Part shown: positions 19,252-29,671 of the stretch, piece by piece
Position numbering within the stretch: the stretch's first letter is position 1
Layout: each line of letters begins with the position of its first letter
Assembly: GCF_027557445.1 (NCBI RefSeq)
Contig: NZ_CP106841.1
Location: 668,001 to 732,000, forward strand
Length of the DNA: 64,000 bases
Reading direction: 5' to 3'
DNA from: Paenalcaligenes faecalis
GTDB lineage: Bacteria; Pseudomonadota; Gammaproteobacteria; Burkholderiales; Burkholderiaceae_B
The notes under the pieces: model-generated
Database searches by the model: none
Seen by the model: only the letters and a program-made list of their open reading frames with translations
What the model was told of the DNA's origin: nothing
Program-made: the position numbers and the translations under genes

Positions 19252-19674
19252 TTAAAAGGGTTTAAATACCACAAGAATAAGAACGAGCAAGAGCATAAGC
19301 ACTGGAATTTCGTTAAACCAGCGGAAGTACACATGGGAACGTTGATTCAGGCCTGCTTTGAAATGTTGGAGAATACGACCACAGTACCAGTGATAAATCA
19401 CTAAGCCGACAACTAAGGCTATTTTGGCATGGATCCAACCCATGCCTTTGCCTATGCCAAAATGTAAAAATAGGGCCAGACCTGTTCCAACACTAAGTAC
19501 TGCTAAAGGCAGCATGAATCGGTAGAGACGATGTGCCATGTTGGTTAAGACTTGTTGGGTAGGGGCGTCGTGAGGCTGTGCCATATTGACATAAATGCGG
19601 GGTAAATAGAACAACCCCGCAAACCAGGATGTCACTAGAAGAATATGAAAGGTTTTAACCCAAAAATAGGCCAT
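19252..19674 (-). CDS. hemJ: HemJ-like (UPF0093) membrane protein, putative protoporphyrinogen oxidase
   Basis: 140 residues with four hydrophobic helices. The family landmarks are visible: His10 in the first helix (VKTFHILLVTSWFAG), the R-x-Y-x-N segment LPRIYVNMA, and GWIHAKIALV with the conserved lysine in the third helix. HemJ oxidises protoporphyrinogen IX to protoporphyrin IX in many proteobacteria that lack HemG/HemY. The start overlaps the last base of the proA stop, so the two are translationally coupled. Whether it is the only such enzyme in this genome cannot be told; it may be annotated CopD-family elsewhere. Confidence 0.8.
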   Translation of the reverse strand: MAYFWVKTFHILLVTSWFAGLFYLPRIYVNMAQPHDAPTQQVLTNMAHRLYRFMLPLAVLSVGTGLALFLHFGIGKGMGWIHAKIALVVGLVIYHWYCGRILQHFKAGLNQRSHVYFRWFNEIPVLMLLLVLILVVFKPF

Positions 19675-20954
19675 TATTTTTGTCCACGCAATTGAGCATT
19701 ACCATTTAATACCCATTTTTGAGTGGTTAAGCCTTCGAGCCCCACCGGTCCGCGAGCATGTAAGCGGTTTGTGGAGATACCTATTTCGGCTCCTAGACCG
19801 TATTCAAAGCCATCTGCAAAACAAGTGGGTAAATTCACATAGACAGAGCTGGAGTCAACCTCACGTTGAAAGCGACGCGCTGCTTCAATGTTTTCTGTGA
19901 CGATCGATTCCGTGTGCTCAGAGCTGTACTGCGCAATGTGATCCATGGCTTGCTCAATAGAGTTGACGATACGAATAGCTAAAATAGGAGCTAAGTATTC
20001 TGTTTCCCAATCTGACTCGGTTGCTGCTGTAATGCCACTTAGTAAGTTAAGGGTGCGCTCACAACCTCGGAGTTCAACCCCTTTGTCTTGTAGGGCTTGA
20101 GCTAGGTCAGGTAATACGGCGGGAGCGATGTCACTGTGTACTAATAGGGTTTCCATGGCTCCGCAAATACCATAACGATGTGTTTTGGCATTAATTGCAA
20201 TTTTTTGGGCCTTAGCCACATTTGCGTCTTTGTCTATGTACACATGACAGTTACCGTCTAAGTGTTTAATGAGAGGAACTTTTGCTTCGGCTGTTAGACG
20301 AGCAATTAAGCCCTTTCCACCACGAGGGATAATGACATCCACATAGTCCGTCATAGTGATGAGATGCCCAACGGCGGCACGATCCGTAGTGGCAATGACT
20401 TGGACAGTGTGTTCAGGTAAGCCAGCCGCTAACAAGCCTTGACGAATGATATCGCCCAGTGCTTGATTAGAGTGAAAGGCCTCGCTACCCCCACGTAAAA
20501 TGGTGGCATTACCTGATTTTAGACACAGAGCTGCTGCATCAATGGTGACATTGGGTCTGGACTCATAAATAATGCCGATGACCCCGATAGGGACTCGCAT
20601 TTGTGCGACCGTCATGCCATTAGGGCGTGCTGTGGTAGGTCCTAAAGACCCCACTGGGTCAGCCATGCCCGCTATTTGACGTAAACCGATTGCCATGGTT
20701 TCTAAGGCGTGATCGGAGAGTTTCAATCGATCAACCATAGCGGGCTCTAGCCCGTTTTTCTCTGCGGCCTCGATGTCTTTCGCATTCTCGGCTTGAAGCT
20801 GTGCTTTGTTGGCTTCGAGTAAATCAGCCATGGTGAGCAATGCTTTTGACTTTTGTGCGTCTGAGGCGTTGCGAATGGATTTGGCTGCGGTACGAGCTTG
20901 TTGGCCTATTTGCAGCATATTTTGGGCCAGCTGATCAAAAGTTTGTTCGGTCAT
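19674..20954 (-). CDS. proA: Gamma-glutamyl phosphate reductase
   Basis: About 426 residues. Aldehyde-dehydrogenase-fold enzyme with [30 protein letters not shown], the [11 protein letters not shown] loop and the catalytic Cys in [14 protein letters not shown]. It reduces gamma-glutamyl phosphate to glutamate semialdehyde in proline synthesis. Start placed at MTEQ (20954); an in-frame Met four codons earlier has no better ribosome site. Last of the leuS-lptE-holA-proA series, with 32 bp after holA, a standard betaproteobacterial arrangement. Confidence 0.94.
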   Translation of the reverse strand: MTEQTFDQLAQNMLQIGQQARTAAKSIRNASDAQKSKALLTMADLLEANKAQLQAENAKDIEAAEKNGLEPAMVDRLKLSDHALETMAIGLRQIAGMADPVGSLGPTTARPNGMTVAQMRVPIGVIGIIYESRPNVTIDAAALCLKSGNATILRGGSEAFHSNQALGDIIRQGLLAAGLPEHTVQVIATTDRAAVGHLITMTDYVDVIIPRGGKGLIARLTAEAKVPLIKHLDGNCHVYIDKDANVAKAQKIAINAKTHRYGICGAMETLLVHSDIAPAVLPDLAQALQDKGVELRGCERTLNLLSGITAATESDWETEYLAPILAIRIVNSIEQAMDHIAQYSSEHTESIVTENIEAARRFQREVDSSSVYVNLPTCFADGFEYGLGAEIGISTNRLHARGPVGLEGLTTQKWVLNGNAQLRGQK

Positions 20955-20998
20955 AGCAGTACACAAATGAAATCAATAGTTAAATAGCTATAGCGCAT

Positions 20999-22018
20999 TT
21001 AGGCAGCCAAAGCAATACGTAGACAAAGACGGGCGGCCTCTTCCCATGGGTCGTCCATGCCGCCCGGGTTTTTTAGGCCCTTAATTAGACGATCGACTTC
21101 GTGAGCATGTCGTACAGCAGGGGGCCAGATGGACGCGGATAATCGTTGTAAACAGTGACGTAATTGCTTTTCTCTGGCACCAAAAACACGTTGTTCTCGA
21201 AATGCTTGGTTGAGGTCACCACCGCTTTGTTGGATGGCAGAAAGCGCCGCTAAGATACGGATTTCATCGCCAATGGCCCACAGAACTAATGGCAACGCCT
21301 CGCCTTCTCCGCGTAGGCCGTGTAATACGGTTAATGCACGTTTAGCATCCCCATTTAGCATGGCGTCGCGTAAGTCAAAGACATTATAACGAGCGACATT
21401 TAAAACCGCAGCTTGAACCTGAAGCAGAGAGAGCTCGCCCTCAGGGTAAAGCAACCCCATTTTTTGTATTTCTTGGTGTGCGGCTAATAAGTTCCCTTCG
21501 ACTTGGTCGGCTAACCAGAGTAGTGCTTCGGGGTGTAATCGCTGCTTTTGGGATTGAGTGCGTTGTTGCAACCACTGCGGCAGCTGTTTTTTATCAATAC
21601 TGGGGATATCAACCCACTGGCTTGTTGATTCAAGCTGCTTGGCCCACTTGGCATTACGGGTAGCTCGATCTAACCGAGGGAGCTGGATTAAGAATACATT
21701 ATCACCAGTAGAGCTGAACTGGCTGCTAAGACGGTTAAGGGCATCACTGCCGCTACGCCCTGGTTTTCCGGCAGGGATACTTATATCAATAAATCGTTTG
21801 TCGCCAAATAAAGAAAGCGCTTGGCAGACCTCAAAAACCGCAGACCAATCGCTACGGCCATCCATCACAAAGCGATGGCGCTCTGTGTAGCCTTGTTGTA
21901 TGGCTGCTGCACGTAAGGCATCACAGGCCTCGACGTGCAGTAGGATTTCATCACCACTGATGACATAACAGGGTTGTAGCGGCTTTTGTAATGACTGTGA
22001 GCTAAGTGTGGAACTCAT
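20999..22018 (-). CDS. holA: DNA polymerase III subunit delta
   Basis: 339 residues, typical of HolA. Features: CYVISGDEILLHVEACDALR at the N-terminus, LIQLPRLDRATRNAKW, LPQWLQQR and LLAAHQEIQKMGLLYPEG, the recognisable delta-subunit pattern leading into the C-terminal collar domain. It opens the sliding clamp within the clamp loader. The ATG overlaps the lptE stop, indicating coupled translation. Confidence 0.9.
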   Translation of the reverse strand: MSSTLSSQSLQKPLQPCYVISGDEILLHVEACDALRAAAIQQGYTERHRFVMDGRSDWSAVFEVCQALSLFGDKRFIDISIPAGKPGRSGSDALNRLSSQFSSTGDNVFLIQLPRLDRATRNAKWAKQLESTSQWVDIPSIDKKQLPQWLQQRTQSQKQRLHPEALLWLADQVEGNLLAAHQEIQKMGLLYPEGELSLLQVQAAVLNVARYNVFDLRDAMLNGDAKRALTVLHGLRGEGEALPLVLWAIGDEIRILAALSAIQQSGGDLNQAFREQRVFGAREKQLRHCLQRLSASIWPPAVRHAHEVDRLIKGLKNPGGMDDPWEEAARLCLRIALAA

Positions 22019-22626
22019 TAGAAAGAGGTAGCCGAGGCAGGGGGTTGAACCACAGGTAAGTGAAGATTGGTGTCTTGTGCCTGACTGCGCTCATAGGCTT
22101 GCTGTACCTCATTGGAGTTCAGTCGGCGTATTAAGCGATCGACTAAAGAAAGCTCCATGTCTTTAAACAGGGAATCTATTTCTATTTGTTTAGCGGCTGA
22201 GGTCTCGGGGCTATTTGGAATATCTCGCGTAATAGTCAGTAATGAAGGGGCTAATAATGCGTTCCCTTTATCATCGACTAACGTGAACTGCAGGCGTAAC
22301 TGTAATTCGTAGTCCTCAACGTGGCCATTGGGGTCTAAAGAGAGTTCACGTAGGCTGCGGTTGTGCTCTAGTTCAATGAGTTGTGCTTGAGCTAGCTCTG
22401 GAGAGCTGACAAAGCGCAGATTGGGTGAGTTAGCCAGCAGAGTACGTCGTAGTTGGGCTCCAAAAGCAGAGTTTTCTGCCACATTGGTATAGAGCGTATT
22501 AAAGGGTAGGTTATGTGACTGTTTAAGAGCAAAGCCACATGCGCTAAGCAGTAGGCTTAGCGCCAAGGCTAGAGTGGCAAGCACTACCCTGCTAGGGTTA
22601 AAAACAGCGTTGGCGCTAAGAGTCAT
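22018..22626 (-). CDS. lptE: LPS-assembly lipoprotein LptE
   Basis: 202 residues. Signal peptide ending in a lipobox LLSAC, then GFALKQSHNLPFNTLYTN, the standard LptE opening (CGF.L). LptE plugs the LptD barrel in the outer membrane and inserts lipopolysaccharide. Located between leuS (5 bp upstream) and holA (one-base overlap) as in other proteobacteria. Together with lptF at the window start and kdsA, it shows a normal LPS-bearing envelope. Confidence 0.9.
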   Translation of the reverse strand: MTLSANAVFNPSRVVLATLALALSLLLSACGFALKQSHNLPFNTLYTNVAENSAFGAQLRRTLLANSPNLRFVSSPELAQAQLIELEHNRSLRELSLDPNGHVEDYELQLRLQFTLVDDKGNALLAPSLLTITRDIPNSPETSAAKQIEIDSLFKDMELSLVDRLIRRLNSNEVQQAYERSQAQDTNLHLPVVQPPASATSF

Positions 22627-22631
22627 AATGA

Positions 22632-25283
22632 TTATCCTACTACGTTAACAAGACGGCCAGGAACAACAATAATACGTTTAGGCTCGCGCCCTTCGAGTAA
22701 GCGTTGTACGGCCTCATGAGCTGTAGCAGCTTGTTCGATAGTTGCTTTGTCCGCATCAGCTGCTATTGTTAAAGAGCCGCGTAGTTTGCCATTTACCTGT
22801 AAGGTTAAGCTGATTTCGTCTAACACTAAGGCGTTTTCATCAACGACAGGCCAGGCCGCATCGAGTAAGTCACCATAGGCTTCGCTATAACCTAAATCCA
22901 GCCAAAGTTTCCAAGTGATATGTGGCACAACTGGGTACAGTACACGTAATAGTGTAGAGAAACTTTCAGCCAAAACAATGTGATTAGCCTCTGTATCGGC
23001 TAATTTTGCATGGTCTAAGGTGTTGAGCATTTTCATCGCACCAGATACCACAGTATTGTATTGAATACGCTGGTAATCATAGTCCGTCTGTTTCAGGATG
23101 GAGTATATTTCCCGACGTAGTTCTTTGGCAGCATCATCCAGTTCGGTAGGAACGGCTTTAGCGACTCCCGCTTTTAGTGCGGCTTGATTTTTGTAGGCAA
23201 AGTTCCAGAGACGACGCAAATAACGGTTTGAGCCATCAATGCCTGATTCAGCCCACTCTAGAGTCTGTTCTGGGGGGCTAGCAAACATAATGAATAAGCG
23301 GGCCGTGTCGGCACCCATTTCATCAATCAAATGCTGAGGATCCACACCGTTGTTTTTGGATTTTGACATGGTGCCGATGCCGTCATAGTTGACTTCGGAG
23401 CCATCGGCTTTAACACGAGCACCTGTAATATTGCCTTTTTCGTCATACGTGTTTTCGACCTGATCTGGGCCGAAGTATTCTATGCCACCTTGTGGTGTAC
23501 GACGTGTGTAGATATGGTTTAAAACCATTCCTTGTGTGAGCAGTTTGGTAAAGGGCTCGTCAAAAGTGACGAGGCCTAGGTCTCGCATGACCTTAGTCCA
23601 GAAGCGGGCATAGAGTAAGTGCAATACGGCATGCTCAATACCACCAATGTATTGATCCATCGGCATCCAGTATTCAGCACGATTATCGACCATAGCCTCT
23701 GTGTTTTTGGCTGAGGCATAGCGCATGAAATACCAAGAGGAGTCCACGAAGGTATCCATGGTGTCGGTTTCACGACGTGCGTCTTTACCGCAGGAAGGAC
23801 ATTGGCACGCTAAGAAAGCCTCATCTTTATTGAGAGGGTTGCCGCTGCCATCTGGAATTAAGTTTTCGGGCAATATGACCGGTAGGTCTTTTTCAGGTAC
23901 AGGTACAGGTCCACAATCATCACAGTGAATGATTGGAATAGGCGTACCCCAGTAACGCTGACGAGAAATCCCCCAGTCACGCAAGCGGTAAGTGGTTTTT
24001 TTACCACCTAGGTCTTTGCTGCTTAGGTATTCAGCTATACGGTCAATTGCTTTTGCAGAGGACAGACCATTGTAATCACCCGAGTTGACGGTAATGCCAT
24101 TTTCTTTGTCGGCATACCAGTCTTGCCATTGAGTCTGCGAGAATTCGGCGTCACCAACTTGTACAACTTGTTGTATAGGTAGTTCGTATTTAAGAGCAAA
24201 GGCAAAGTCACGCTCATCGTGGGCCGGTACACCCATCACAGCACCGTCACCATAGGACATCAACACATAATTACCAACCCATAAGGCAATAGGCTGTTGT
24301 GTGATGGGGTGGGTGACATAGAGACCGGTAGGTAGGCCTTCTTTGTCGCGAGTTGCGATATCCGCCTCGGATTGACCGCCTAGTTTGCATTTTTCGATAA
24401 AGGCAGCTAATTCAGGGTTGGTTTTAGCTGCTTGGGTAGCTAGAGGGTGTTCTGGGGCGACCGCACAGTATGTTACGCCCATGATGGTGTCAGCGCGTGT
24501 TGTAAACACATACATACGACCGTCTTGGATTAATTCGCCTTCGTTATTGCGAATATCATGGGTAAAAGCAAAACGCACACCAAAGCTTTTTCCAATCCAG
24601 TTCTCTTGCATGGTGCGCACACGCTCAGGCCAACCATCGAGTTTTTGAGTGTGCTCAAGGAGTTCGTCTGCGTATTTGGTGATAGCTAAGTAATAACCGG
24701 GAATTTCGCGTTTTTCAATTAAGGCACCAGAGCGCCAGCCACGACCGTCTATAACTTGTTCATTCGCTAAAACAGTTTGATCTACTGGGTCCCAGTTGAC
24801 GGTTTGTGTTTTGCGGTATGCAATACCAGCATCTAGCATTTTTAAAAAGAACCATTGGTTCCATTTATAGTAGTCTGGATCACAAGCACACATCTCGCGG
24901 GACCAGTCAATGGCTAAACCCATCGAATTCATTTGCTTTTTCATGTAAGCAATGTTGTCGTAGGTCCATTTGGCTGGGGGAACTTGTGATTTGATCGCTG
25001 CATTTTCTGCAGGCATACCAAAGGCATCCCAACCCATAGGCATAAGAACGTTATAGCCACGCAGTCGTAGTTGGCGCGCCATCACGTCATTAATGGTGTA
25101 GTTGCGCACGTGACCCATGTGTAGCTTGCCGCTTGGATAAGGCAGCATAGAACACGCGTAGTATTTGGGTTTAGGGCTGCCATCAGCATTTGTGGCGTTT
25201 TCGCTGACGCGATAAGCATCGCGTTCCTGCCAGTTCTGTTGGGCAGCACGTTCGACTTCGTGGGGATTATAACTTTCCTGCAT
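22632..25283 (-). CDS. leuS: Leucine-tRNA ligase
   Basis: 883 residues, class I aminoacyl-tRNA synthetase. HIGH signature in [23 protein letters not shown] signature in [14 protein letters not shown], an editing (CP1) domain with [19 protein letters not shown] and [13 protein letters not shown], and a C-terminal anticodon-binding domain. First gene of the leuS-lptE-holA-proA operon. A minus-strand TATAAT at 25336-25331 could be its -10, about 48 bp from the ATG, but no matching -35 is clear. No leucine-codon leader peptide was seen upstream. Confidence 0.97.
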   Translation of the reverse strand: MQESYNPHEVERAAQQNWQERDAYRVSENATNADGSPKPKYYACSMLPYPSGKLHMGHVRNYTINDVMARQLRLRGYNVLMPMGWDAFGMPAENAAIKSQVPPAKWTYDNIAYMKKQMNSMGLAIDWSREMCACDPDYYKWNQWFFLKMLDAGIAYRKTQTVNWDPVDQTVLANEQVIDGRGWRSGALIEKREIPGYYLAITKYADELLEHTQKLDGWPERVRTMQENWIGKSFGVRFAFTHDIRNNEGELIQDGRMYVFTTRADTIMGVTYCAVAPEHPLATQAAKTNPELAAFIEKCKLGGQSEADIATRDKEGLPTGLYVTHPITQQPIALWVGNYVLMSYGDGAVMGVPAHDERDFAFALKYELPIQQVVQVGDAEFSQTQWQDWYADKENGITVNSGDYNGLSSAKAIDRIAEYLSSKDLGGKKTTYRLRDWGISRQRYWGTPIPIIHCDDCGPVPVPEKDLPVILPENLIPDGSGNPLNKDEAFLACQCPSCGKDARRETDTMDTFVDSSWYFMRYASAKNTEAMVDNRAEYWMPMDQYIGGIEHAVLHLLYARFWTKVMRDLGLVTFDEPFTKLLTQGMVLNHIYTRRTPQGGIEYFGPDQVENTYDEKGNITGARVKADGSEVNYDGIGTMSKSKNNGVDPQHLIDEMGADTARLFIMFASPPEQTLEWAESGIDGSNRYLRRLWNFAYKNQAALKAGVAKAVPTELDDAAKELRREIYSILKQTDYDYQRIQYNTVVSGAMKMLNTLDHAKLADTEANHIVLAESFSTLLRVLYPVVPHITWKLWLDLGYSEAYGDLLDAAWPVVDENALVLDEISLTLQVNGKLRGSLTIAADADKATIEQAATAHEAVQRLLEGREPKRIIVVPGRLVNVVG

Positions 25284-25385
25284 GAGATTTGAGCTACCAA
25301 GTAAAGGTATGAATAAAGAATAACCCTTACATTATACGGGGCAAAAAAAGTTGCGCCAGTACCATAAGAGCTAAATAATTTAACC

Positions 25386-25414
25386 ACAAAAAAGCCCTGC
25401 AGTTGCAGGGCTCT
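25386..25414 (-). terminator. Terminator after rpmG
   Basis: AGCCCTGCA / TGCAGGGCT stem of 9 positions with a tight loop; on the minus strand it is followed by a run of T residues (A tract at 25388-25393 on the plus strand). Confidence 0.85.
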
Positions 25415-25446
25415 TTGCCGAAGTCTCGCTGGGTAATACCGGAGTA

Positions 25447-25614
25447 TTAACGTAAACGAGCTTCTTTGTACTCTACGTGTTTACGTACCACAGGGTCAAA
25501 TTTTTTGATGACCATTTTTTCTGGCGTGTTACGTTTGTTTTTGGTAGTGGTGTAAAAGTGACCAGTACCTGCAGAGGATTCGAGTTTGATTTTCTCGCGT
25601 ATACCTTTAGCCAT
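25447..25614 (-). CDS. rpmG: 50S ribosomal protein L33
   Basis: 55 residues, read directly: [20 protein letters not shown] at the N-terminus and [14 protein letters not shown] at the C-terminus. It lacks the two CxxC zinc pairs, i.e. the C-minus form. Forms the usual rpmB-rpmG pair, 41 bp after rpmB, and is followed by a terminator. Confidence 0.95.
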   Translation of the reverse strand: MAKGIREKIKLESSAGTGHFYTTTKNKRNTPEKMVIKKFDPVVRKHVEYKEARLR

Positions 25615-25655
25615 GATGTAAGTCCTTTAAATAGCTGTTAGAAATAAGCGAGCGA

Positions 25656-25892
25656 TTAAACGCGTTCGCCGCGTGCGCGCATTTCGGCTAAAACGGAGTC
25701 AATACCGTTTTTGTCGATCAAACGCAAAGCCTGGGTGGATACACGTAAACGTACCCAACGGTTTTCGCTTTCTACCCAGAAACGACGAGATTGTAGGTTA
25801 GGCAAAAAACGACGTTTAGTTTTGTTGTTTGCATGAGAAACATTGTTGCCCGACATTGGGCGTTTTCCGGTAACTCGGCATACGCGTGCCAT
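25656..25892 (-). CDS. rpmB: 50S ribosomal protein L28
   Basis: 78 residues beginning [20 protein letters not shown], the L28 signature, with [12 protein letters not shown] and [18 protein letters not shown]. Cytoplasmic, large ribosomal subunit. First gene of the rpmB-rpmG operon; the promoter must lie in the 175-bp gap towards the drug exporter, where I see no clear consensus. Confidence 0.96.
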   Translation of the reverse strand: MARVCRVTGKRPMSGNNVSHANNKTKRRFLPNLQSRRFWVESENRWVRLRVSTQALRLIDKNGIDSVLAEMRARGERV

Positions 25893-26067
25893 GGTTATAC
25901 CCCTTTAGAGTCTAAATCGGCTTCCGCGCTTGCAGTAAAATTGGTTACTACGGGCGCATTAAAGCACAAGCTAATTCAATAATGTTCAATCTATAAACCT
26001 ATTGGCTTAGCCTAAGTAGTTCATAAAACAAAACATTCTAATATAAATGATGGGCTTTAAGCAAGCA

Positions 26068-27273
26068 TTACACAGCTTGTTTTAGGGCTGTACGCCCAGA
26101 AAACCACGAAATAGTGACGCAAGCTGCGAGTACAGCAACAAGTGGAAGCGCTGAAAGATGGTGCCAGGAACTGACTGCAAGGCCAGCTAAAGCACCACAA
26201 AGCATTTGTAGAGTACCCATAAGGGCAGAGGCTACACCTAAGCGATGTCCTTGTGCAGAGAGAGCGAGTGCTGCTGCATTAGGGTTGATGAACCCTTGAC
26301 ATGCCATAAAGCCCATTAACATGGCCATCACGCCATAGATATTGATTATACCTACTAGCGTGCAGATTAAGCCAATGATTACTATAGTTAGTTGTGTATT
26401 TTGTGCGACAGAGAGCAGCCGTTGTGGCGTATAGCGATTCAATAAGCGGGCACCAATTTGGGAGGCTAGGATCAAGCAAAATGCATTTAAACCAAATAAA
26501 AAGCCAAACCACGAAGGCTTGACTTCAAAAACACTAATGAAAATACGTGGGGAGCCGCTGATATAGGCAAACATACCGGCAGAGCCAAACCCAGCAGCTA
26601 GAGAGTAAAACAGAAAGCTGCGGTGTTTAAAAAGCTCTTTGTAATTAGTGATAATGGTCTTAGGGCGTAATGGCGTCACGTGTTCGGGGGCGAGGGTCTC
26701 TCGCATAAACAAGGTGGTAGCTATTAATAGAACTACGCCACAGCCTGCAATAATATAAAAAATGCTGCGCCAATTGCTTAGGAGCAGGACTTGGCCTCCG
26801 ATAATAGGGGCTAATATTGGCGTAGCTCCCATGATAAGCATAATCATTGATAAGGCTTTAGCGGCATCTCTGGTGTCTAGCTGATCTCGAATAACAGCTC
26901 TAGGAATGACCGCACCAGCAGCGCCCCCAAAGGCTTGGGCGATACGCCATAGAGTTAAATGTTCTACGTTTTGAGTGAAAGAAACAGCAAAAGAGGCGAT
27001 GCTAAATAGAATTAAACCAAACAATAAAGGCAGTTTTCGGCCAAAACGATCCGAAATAGGGCCGTAAAACAGCTGCGCCAATGCCATCCCAAATAGATAG
27101 CTAGCCAAAGTGCGCTCTATGTTTCCCTCTGTGGTGTGTAGGTCTGCTGCAATTAACGGAAATGCAGGCAAATACATGTCGATGGCAAGAGGGGCTAGTG
27201 CTGTAAGCAAACCCATTAAAAGCAGCCAGGAAGGAATGCGATTGGTGAGATGGCGTTGTGGTGTGTTTGACAT
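26068..27273 (-). CDS. Bcr/CflA-family multidrug efflux MFS transporter
   Basis: 401 residues, 12 predicted membrane helices. The N-terminus LGLLTALAPLAIDMYLPAFP-like segment (residues 18-37) and YGPISDRFGRKLPLLFGL are typical of the DHA1 Bcr/CflA branch, which exports bicyclomycin, chloramphenicol, sulfonamides or cysteine-related compounds by proton antiport. Substrate not assignable. Single gene, no adjacent regulator; the gene lies between rpmB and the GT39-like gene, both on the same strand but well separated. Confidence 0.88.
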   Translation of the reverse strand: MSNTPQRHLTNRIPSWLLLMGLLTALAPLAIDMYLPAFPLIAADLHTTEGNIERTLASYLFGMALAQLFYGPISDRFGRKLPLLFGLILFSIASFAVSFTQNVEHLTLWRIAQAFGGAAGAVIPRAVIRDQLDTRDAAKALSMIMLIMGATPILAPIIGGQVLLLSNWRSIFYIIAGCGVVLLIATTLFMRETLAPEHVTPLRPKTIITNYKELFKHRSFLFYSLAAGFGSAGMFAYISGSPRIFISVFEVKPSWFGFLFGLNAFCLILASQIGARLLNRYTPQRLLSVAQNTQLTIVIIGLICTLVGIINIYGVMAMLMGFMACQGFINPNAAALALSAQGHRLGVASALMGTLQMLCGALAGLAVSSWHHLSALPLVAVLAACVTISWFSGRTALKQAV

Positions 27274-27361
27274 CGTATTTAGCTAAAAAGGGCCTTTTAT
27301 AAGGCATTTATAGTAGCACGCAGTCCTTTTTTTTATGGGGTAGGGCTGAGTGCTGTAGGGT

Positions 27362-29104
27362 TTATTGTTTTAGCAGTCTAAACATCTCGTTGCGATCGCC
27401 ACCGCGGCGACCTTGCCAAAGCTCGGTGCTTGAGGGGTAAGCCTTGTTTTGTAGATCGTCGGATAGTTTGGGAGAGGTTTGCTGAAGCACGTATTGGCAG
27501 CTAGGGTTAAAGCTAAAATTTAGTTGATTAAACGCATAGAAAGAGGCGCGCTGACCTAAGCCTAAACCGGATGCGTATATGCATTGGTTGGCTGAGATCT
27601 GTTGGATTTGTTTAGCTAAATCTCCTGAGACATGTCTATAGCTTCGGGCATAATCTAAGGCTGGCATCCAGAGTGTCACCAGCAAAAGCCACGCGGTAAT
27701 AAGTCCGCCTGCCGATAAAACGGTACCGCGCCAAAGAGCAGGAGGGTGACTGCGTAGACGCCACAGAACTAAGCCAGTCCAAGCAATAGTGCCAGCCATC
27801 GCAATCAGTAAAGCAGGCCAAGCAATGCTCGTATCAAAGCCTTGAGTTTGGCGGTGAATCGTATACGCAATTTTTGGTGGCCAGCCGGTATGTTGGGCTA
27901 TCCAGCCTAGCCATATAGTGGCTGCAATCAAAGAGAAACACATGACGGCAAACCAGTCGAAGCTATTGATCGCGCCACGGCGAAGCGTAGGTAGGGCAAA
28001 AGCAGCTAAGACAGCAAAAGGGACAACCAGCAGAGTGTATTCGGGCTCAAAGGCTTTTTGATGAAGCGTTAGTAGGATGACGGGGCCCAGTATGAGACTA
28101 AAAGGGATAGCAATATGAGAAAAACGTAGCCAAGATCTCCACTGCCACAATGCAACGATTACTAATGGCCACGTGGGCCAAAGAAACCAAAGCAGATCTC
28201 GTGCGCTGCTCAATAACGCTGAATAATGAGGCCAAGATATTTGAGCTATATGCCATTGTTGCCACTGCTGCCACCAATAGGCGTAGTGTTTGGTTGGAAT
28301 AATCCAGCAAAGAGCAATAAATAAGGCCAGACTGAGTGTTACAGGCAGGTATTTGGCATAAGGCCGCAAAGCTGAGCACAGCGTAAAGGCACTAATGCAG
28401 CTGATGATTAAGCTGAGGGAAACCCATAACCCTTGATTTAAAAAGCTGAGTCCAATGGCACTGCCTAATAATAAGGCTGCTCGCCACGGTTTTTTGCTAA
28501 AGAGGCTGAGCGCATAAAAAGCACTGGAGTATAAAGCTAGACTGAGTGGGACGGCAGAGGTTTCGTGTAAGCGCCAGATAATGCCAATAGTAGCAACGCA
28601 CAGTAATAGCGCTGCGTCAGCAATCATGCGGCCATAGTCAACAGCAGAAGGCTCACCACCAAAGGGTAAGGGTAGAGGCTGAGCAGCTTTAAGACTAGCA
28701 AGCCTAAATACGCCTTGCCATAATGTGCTGATGAGGATTAGGAAGTAAATTAAATTGGGTAGTCGGGATGCAATGATGGATGCATCTAACTCCGAGAAAA
28801 ACAACTGTAATAGGGGGCTGAATAGATAAATACTACCCGCCCCTAACCAGATGGCTAGAGGGCCAGATTCTGCGTAGGCTAAGTCCCCGATCTGAGGGGT
28901 TAGGATGGTTTGCCACCCAGGGTATTGCAGTGCGCTTAACATACCTGCGAGACCAATTACATCATCGCTTTTCCAGGGGTCTCGGAAAAACAGCCCAGCA
29001 AAAATATACAGTAAACCTACGGTCCATAAAATGACGCGAGGCAGTTTGCTGGCGGCAGAGTTGGTCAGGCGAGCAGGAGTAGAGGAAGGGATAGTGTTAG
29101 GCAC
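27362..29104 (-). CDS. GT39-like membrane glycosyltransferase (ArnT-like)
   Basis: 580 residues with about 12 or more membrane helices. Right after the first helix comes FFRDPWKSDDVIGLAGMLSA, where the Asp residues match the catalytic DD/DE loop of the GT39/ArnT superfamily, and PLAIWLGAGSIYLFSPLLQL follows. Such enzymes move sugars from undecaprenyl-phosphate carriers to lipid A or proteins on the periplasmic side. The acceptor is unknown; lipid A modification is one option. It is a lone gene between the drug exporter and rpmE2. The domain call is from overall pattern, not a clear full-length match. Confidence 0.6.
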   Translation of the reverse strand: MPNTIPSSTPARLTNSAASKLPRVILWTVGLLYIFAGLFFRDPWKSDDVIGLAGMLSALQYPGWQTILTPQIGDLAYAESGPLAIWLGAGSIYLFSPLLQLFFSELDASIIASRLPNLIYFLILISTLWQGVFRLASLKAAQPLPLPFGGEPSAVDYGRMIADAALLLCVATIGIIWRLHETSAVPLSLALYSSAFYALSLFSKKPWRAALLLGSAIGLSFLNQGLWVSLSLIISCISAFTLCSALRPYAKYLPVTLSLALFIALCWIIPTKHYAYWWQQWQQWHIAQISWPHYSALLSSARDLLWFLWPTWPLVIVALWQWRSWLRFSHIAIPFSLILGPVILLTLHQKAFEPEYTLLVVPFAVLAAFALPTLRRGAINSFDWFAVMCFSLIAATIWLGWIAQHTGWPPKIAYTIHRQTQGFDTSIAWPALLIAMAGTIAWTGLVLWRLRSHPPALWRGTVLSAGGLITAWLLLVTLWMPALDYARSYRHVSGDLAKQIQQISANQCIYASGLGLGQRASFYAFNQLNFSFNPSCQYVLQQTSPKLSDDLQNKAYPSSTELWQGRRGGDRNEMFRLLKQ

Positions 29105-29188
29105 GGCAATAGGTGAAAGATAAGACTAGAGCGTTATCTTAAATCATATTGCGGGTGTTGGGTAAATCAGAGGGTAAGTGATGGGCAC

Positions 29189-29216
29189 AAAAAAAGCAGC
29201 CAAAAGGCTGCTTTTT
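29189..29216 (-). terminator. Terminator after rpmE2
   Basis: AGCAGCC-AAAA-GGCTGCT stem with an A tract on the plus-strand 5' side and T5 on the other, so it ends the minus-strand rpmE2 transcript. Confidence 0.88.
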
Positions 29217-29230
29217 GCTGCGATGCGGTA

Positions 29231-29494
29231 TTACGCTTTTGTGCGTGTACCAGCAGTGCGAGCGAAACGGGCGCGGAATTTTTCAACGCGACCAGTTTCA
29301 ACGATGCGTGTTTGAGCACCGGTGTAAAACGGGTGGGACTCGGATGTCACGTCACACTTAAATAGTGGGTATGTTTTACCGTCTAGTTCAATCGTGTCAC
29401 GAGTGTGCAGAGTGGAACGTGAAATAAATGAGTTGCCGGTTTGTTGATCCAAGAACACCACTTCGCGGTATTCGGGGTGGATGCCTACTTTCAT
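29231..29494 (-). CDS. rpmE2: 50S ribosomal protein L31 type B
   Basis: 87 residues from the ATG at 29494, which has AGGATAAC just upstream. [20 protein letters not shown] and [21 protein letters not shown] identify the type B (zinc-free) L31; the four zinc cysteines of type A are absent, with only one Cys in [11 protein letters not shown]. In many bacteria this form replaces type A when zinc is scarce under Zur control, but I see no Zur box here, so it may be the only L31. An in-frame extension upstream of 29494 is rejected. Confidence 0.93.
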   Translation of the reverse strand: MKVGIHPEYREVVFLDQQTGNSFISRSTLHTRDTIELDGKTYPLFKCDVTSESHPFYTGAQTRIVETGRVEKFRARFARTAGTRTKA

Positions 29495-29671
29495 GATGTT
29501 ATCCTGTTGTCTAAAGCGGACCGCCAACAGATGGATTAACAACAATCTGCCACGTATCCTGTAAAACCAAAGATTTTATCATTTATGCGCAATTTTGCAA
29601 AGAGAAACGCCTGTGAGTCAGACCGACCACAGCAAATGTTGCGTAAATGCCGAAATATAAGAGAAGAAAAG

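Noticed and set aside
25284-25446. Leucine attenuator or T-box upstream of leuS
   Set aside because: No short frame with Leu codons, no T-box motif and no terminator preceding leuS on the minus strand.
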